Source: Gammaproteobacteria bacterium (GTDB lineage Bacteria; Pseudomonadota; Gammaproteobacteria; Magnimaribacterales; TMED112). From it: DNA of 7,474 nucleotides. Each line of letters opens with the position of its first letter. The first letter of the stretch is position 1. The stretch is from the NCBI GenBank assembly GCA_002684055.1, contig NYUL01000041.1:1-7474 (forward strand), written 5' to 3'. This document shows positions 5,212 through 7,474 of the stretch, piece by piece. The translations under genes were made by a program, and so were the position numbers. Under the pieces are notes generated by a model. The model was given only the letters and a program-made list of their open reading frames with translations. It was not told where the DNA came from and did not search any database.

Positions 5212-6082
5212 TACTTCTATTTTGAATGGATAGAATATCTATCTGCTTTTCAAAAAGAATTTTTATAAAACTTGAGATGGTATTTGTTTTCTCTTCTTGA
5301 GATATGATTATTGTGTCTGAAGTCTCTCTAAGAACATCCAATTCTATTTCATCATTAATTCTTGCTAAACTATCTTTACTGATTTCAATAAAATAGTTTG
5401 ACATACACTCCTTTCTTTTTAGCAGATCGCTATACTCGATAACTTTTATTTTTTTCTTACTTACGTGCCAATATTTATTACAAGTTTGGGACAATTCATT
5501 AAAATTGTGGGAGCACCAAATCGTAGCAATATTTCTTTCTGAAATTATTGTACTTAAAACCCTAATTAGATTATTAGAGGCAGAAAGATCTAGGCTTGTT
5601 GTTGGCTCATCAAGAAATAAATAGTCTGGCTTCTTCAATAGGGCTCTAACTATATTAAATACTTGCATTTGGCCTGATGACAGAAGCATGAATGGTCTAT
5701 CCAGCAAGGGAGTGAGGCTAAAGCTTTCTGATAGTTCTTGAATACTTTCATTAATTCTATGATCTGACATATTAAGCAATCTACCAAAAAAAACTAAATT
5801 GTCCCTTGCTGATATTCTCCAGAAAAAAGATCTAGAGTTTGTATTGACGTAGCCCATATACTTGTCTTCTCCACCTATTAGTTCAACTTTTCCTTGATCT
5901 GGCTCTATAAGACCTAGCAAAATTTTTAGAAGTGTGGTTTTACCAGATCCATTGGGCCCAATAAGACCAACAATATCTCCACTTGCTACTTCAAAACTTA
6001 CTTCTTTAAGTACTTCTTTCTTTTTTCCAAAAATCCCATTGTCGTTAAAGCTTTTTGAAATATCTGTAACTTTTATTGTCAT
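5195..6082 (-). CDS. ABC transporter ATP-binding protein (ABC-2 exporter)
   Basis: The 295-residue nucleotide-binding subunit has Walker A GPNGSGKTT at 42-50, signature LSSGQ at 134-138, Walker B YLFLDEP at 154-160 with the following D-loop SLD, and the H-loop His192 in WCSHN. The Q-loop region reads YVNTNSRSFFWRISARDNL, with no Gln but with the S.FWR...R.NL pattern found in many ABC-2 ATPases. About 90 residues beyond the NBD (from about 205) form a C-terminal extension of mixed alpha/beta character, as in drug and polysaccharide ABC-2 ATPases. It powers the permease encoded immediately downstream. The ATG at 6082 forms an ATGA overlap with the nucleotidyltransferase stop, implying coupled translation. 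The family call is firm; the peptide substrate is inferred. Confidence 0.93.
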   Translation of the reverse strand: MTIKVTDISKSFNDNGIFGKKKEVLKEVSFEVASGDIVGLIGPNGSGKTTLLKILLGLIEPDQGKVELIGGEDKYMGYVNTNSRSFFWRISARDNLVFFGRLLNMSDHRINESIQELSESFSLTPLLDRPFMLLSSGQMQVFNIVRALLKKPDYLFLDEPTTSLDLSASNNLIRVLSTIISERNIATIWCSHNFNELSQTCNKYWHVSKKKIKVIEYSDLLKRKECMSNYFIEISKDSLARINDEIELDVLRETSDTIIISQEEKTNTISSFIKILFEKQIDILSIQNRSNEIKN

Positions 6083-7338
6083 CTTATGCTTTTATTTACC
6101 CAATTCTCAATTTCTTCTAATGGTTCAAATCCACTTACTGATTCTTTTTTCTTTAGCAAAAGGTTTACCACTGTTGCTCCATGGATAAAAACCTTAGTGA
6201 AAAAATTAATTAAATAATAATACGATAAGGAAAAAAAATTTATATTTAATATTTCATAGGCCCTTACTAATTCCTTTTTTGTTAAAAAAATTCTTTTCAT
6301 TATGATCTTAAAAGTTGCAAAAGAATGGGGCTTTTTTGATAGCTCAAGCATAATATTTTCATTCATGACTGGCTTCTCGATTCTAAATGATTTTAAGTAT
6401 GCTTTTACTACAACATCTCTAGGTGGAAAAAAATTAGAAAATTGTTCTCTTAAAAGCGGTAAATTTTTTGTGATTACTGTATTGAAATTAATTACTTCTA
6501 AAGCTAGTGATAATGCTCTTCGTATTTTTTCTTCTTTGTATTTTAGGAAGATTTCTTCCCAATTGATTTCATGACTCTCCTGCAATACTTTAACATCTGC
6601 GAAAGTTCTCAATAACATTTTAAATTTTGTATTTAGTGAAAAATGTATCAATTGATGAATGATAAGATTTTCATTAGATGGTGTTTGTATATCAATTTTT
6701 TTAAATTTTATAGGCTTTGTTTCTTCAAAAAAATTGTCACTTAGAGGGCATATAGAAAAATCTTTAGGCAAAGTAATTCTATGGTGAAGTTCAATCATTA
6801 TATTGGTATCTCTATGGAGTGGGGGAAGGTGATGTGTTTCTTTTAAGATTTTTTTATTGTTTGAAGTGACTTCTATGGGGAAATTTTGATCTACCTGTTT
6901 AAAATTATGTTTTTCTAGAAGGTTATACGCAAAAAAAAGATCATCTTTTTTAAATAAAATATCAATATCTACAACAGGTCTCAATAAAACATTTCTATAT
7001 TCATGCATAAGAGCAGAGCCTTTTAAATACAGAGGCTTTAAATCATTTTCTGAGAAAATTTTATTTAGAAAATATATTTCTTTTACAGTTTCCAGCGAAT
7101 GGAAACTATACCTCTTAGTCTGGAAAATAATTTTATTTAGCTGCTCGGATTTAAATAAATTTTCCAGCTTGTTATCTCTTATGTAGGCTAGAAATAAGGG
7201 TGCTAGTTTATTAGCAAGTATAGTATTGGTTACGTGTATGGCTTCTATATCTGTGAGCTGACTATATTTATGTCTAAATTTATTTGGCTCTAAGCAATGA
7301 ATCGGCGCTAATATTAATTCATTAACTGAGCTATCCAA
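6079..7338 (-). CDS. NTP_transf_5-type nucleotidyltransferase family protein, probable peptide-tailoring enzyme
   Basis: The 419-residue protein has the hallmark of the nucleotidyltransferase family found beside RiPP and polysaccharide genes. LYLKGSALMHEYRN (103-116) is followed by RPVVDIDILF (120-129), where D124 and D126 are the metal-binding acidic pair, and IELHHRI (182-188) is a third conserved block. The C-terminal half is helical and basic, with no other domain I recognise. In phosphorylated lasso clusters a homologous gene accompanies the HPrK-like kinase. As I recall, in pseudomycoidin the kinase/nucleotidyltransferase pair adds further groups to the peptide's C-terminal end. Substrate and donor here are unknown. 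The start is TTG at 7338, one base after the upstream stop. There is no in-frame ATG before residue 111, and the frame is closed upstream at 7372-7374. AAGAG lies 6 nt upstream as a weak ribosome site. Confidence 0.82.
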   Translation of the reverse strand: MDSSVNELILAPIHCLEPNKFRHKYSQLTDIEAIHVTNTILANKLAPLFLAYIRDNKLENLFKSEQLNKIIFQTKRYSFHSLETVKEIYFLNKIFSENDLKPLYLKGSALMHEYRNVLLRPVVDIDILFKKDDLFFAYNLLEKHNFKQVDQNFPIEVTSNNKKILKETHHLPPLHRDTNIMIELHHRITLPKDFSICPLSDNFFEETKPIKFKKIDIQTPSNENLIIHQLIHFSLNTKFKMLLRTFADVKVLQESHEINWEEIFLKYKEEKIRRALSLALEVINFNTVITKNLPLLREQFSNFFPPRDVVVKAYLKSFRIEKPVMNENIMLELSKKPHSFATFKIIMKRIFLTKKELVRAYEILNINFFSLSYYYLINFFTKVFIHGATVVNLLLKKKESVSGFEPLEEIENWVNKSIR

Positions 7339-7339
7339 T

Positions 7340-7474
7340 CTAATCTCTTGATCTATAAGAATTAGGTTTGTCTAATTCTTTAGTATATCTATCAGTTAGT
7401 TCTTTATACCTATTAGACAAGTCTTGTTTTGTGCCATCAATCATTACCATTTCGACTGAGGACATAAGCTCTAG
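7340..7474 (-). CDS. Unidentified protein, C-terminal end (continues beyond the window)
   Basis: An open frame enters from the right edge and ends at TAG 7342-7340, giving 44 residues: LELMSSVEMVMIDGTK, then QDLSNRYKELTDRYTKELDK, then PNSYRSRD. It is hydrophilic and probably helical over QDLSNRYKELTDRYTKE. An ATG at 7465 could be a start, but the frame stays open beyond it, so this is more likely the tail of a longer gene. It ends 1 nt before the nucleotidyltransferase start, so it belongs to the same operon. The YKELTDRY pattern is loosely like the C-terminal helix of sulfotransferases, but I would not assign it. It may be another tailoring enzyme. Confidence 0.6.
   Translation of the reverse strand, partial: LELMSSVEMVMIDGTKQDLSNRYKELTDRYTKELDKPNSYRSRD

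Larger units (their letters stand above)
849..7474 (-). other. Lasso-peptide-type RiPP biosynthetic operon (A, B1, B2, C, K, nucleotidyltransferase, ABC-2 exporter)
   Basis: All genes from the right edge to 849 lie on the minus strand. Junctions are of -38 to +19 nt, except for a 57-nt gap before the precursor. The combination of PqqD-like RRE protein, small transglutaminase-like peptidase, Asn-synthetase-like cyclase and a short peptide with a Y..P.I...G leader is diagnostic of the lasso class with split B1/B2. An HPr-kinase-like gene and an NTP_transf_5 gene are known companions in phosphorylated lasso clusters. No isopeptidase or TonB receptor gene is seen in this window. The operon continues past the right edge, so the list may be incomplete. 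Confidence 0.85.

Overview
The window looks like a stretch of chromosome from a low-GC, compact gammaproteobacterium. By eye it is roughly 30% GC, genes are 1-57 nt apart or overlap, and tsaD is divergent from rpsU (bS21) across only 41 nt, a gammaproteobacterial arrangement. A marine streamlined lineage such as SAR86 would fit, but this is an inference from style and not a sequence match.

Region 1 (1-856) is housekeeping: the N-terminal end of tsaD on the minus strand, then rpsU and a yqeY/GatB-like gene on the plus strand. In many gammaproteobacteria rpsU leads into dnaG and rpoD. Neither gene is present in this window, and the space after yqeY is taken by a minus-strand operon.

Region 2 (849-7474) is one tightly packed minus-strand operon that reads as a lasso-peptide-type RiPP cluster. 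In transcription order it holds: the 3' end of an unidentified gene (continues past the window), an NTP_transf_5-type nucleotidyltransferase, an ABC-2 exporter ATPase and its permease, a PqqD-like leader-binding protein (B1), a transglutaminase-like leader peptidase (B2), an asparagine-synthetase-like macrolactam cyclase (C), a 45-residue precursor peptide (A; 1735-1872, easily missed), and an HPr-kinase-like kinase (K). The expected logic is that B1 binds the precursor leader, B2 cuts it, C uses ATP to form the isopeptide ring, the kinase and nucleotidyltransferase modify the peptide, and the two-gene ABC-2 transporter exports it.

The most interesting parts are the precursor and its control region. 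The leader keeps the Y..P.I...G lasso signature but has Ile where the near-invariant Thr(-2) is expected, and the core has no obvious Gly1 with an acidic residue at 7-9. Position-by-position alignment to the leader signature puts Asn25 at core position 1 and Asp33 at position 9, which would be an unusual ring. The only real intergenic gap in the operon (57 nt, just before the precursor) carries a perfect 10-bp direct repeat at 11-bp pitch, a TATAAT box and a 17-bp palindrome that ends 2 nt before the start codon. Together these suggest separately controlled expression of the precursor.
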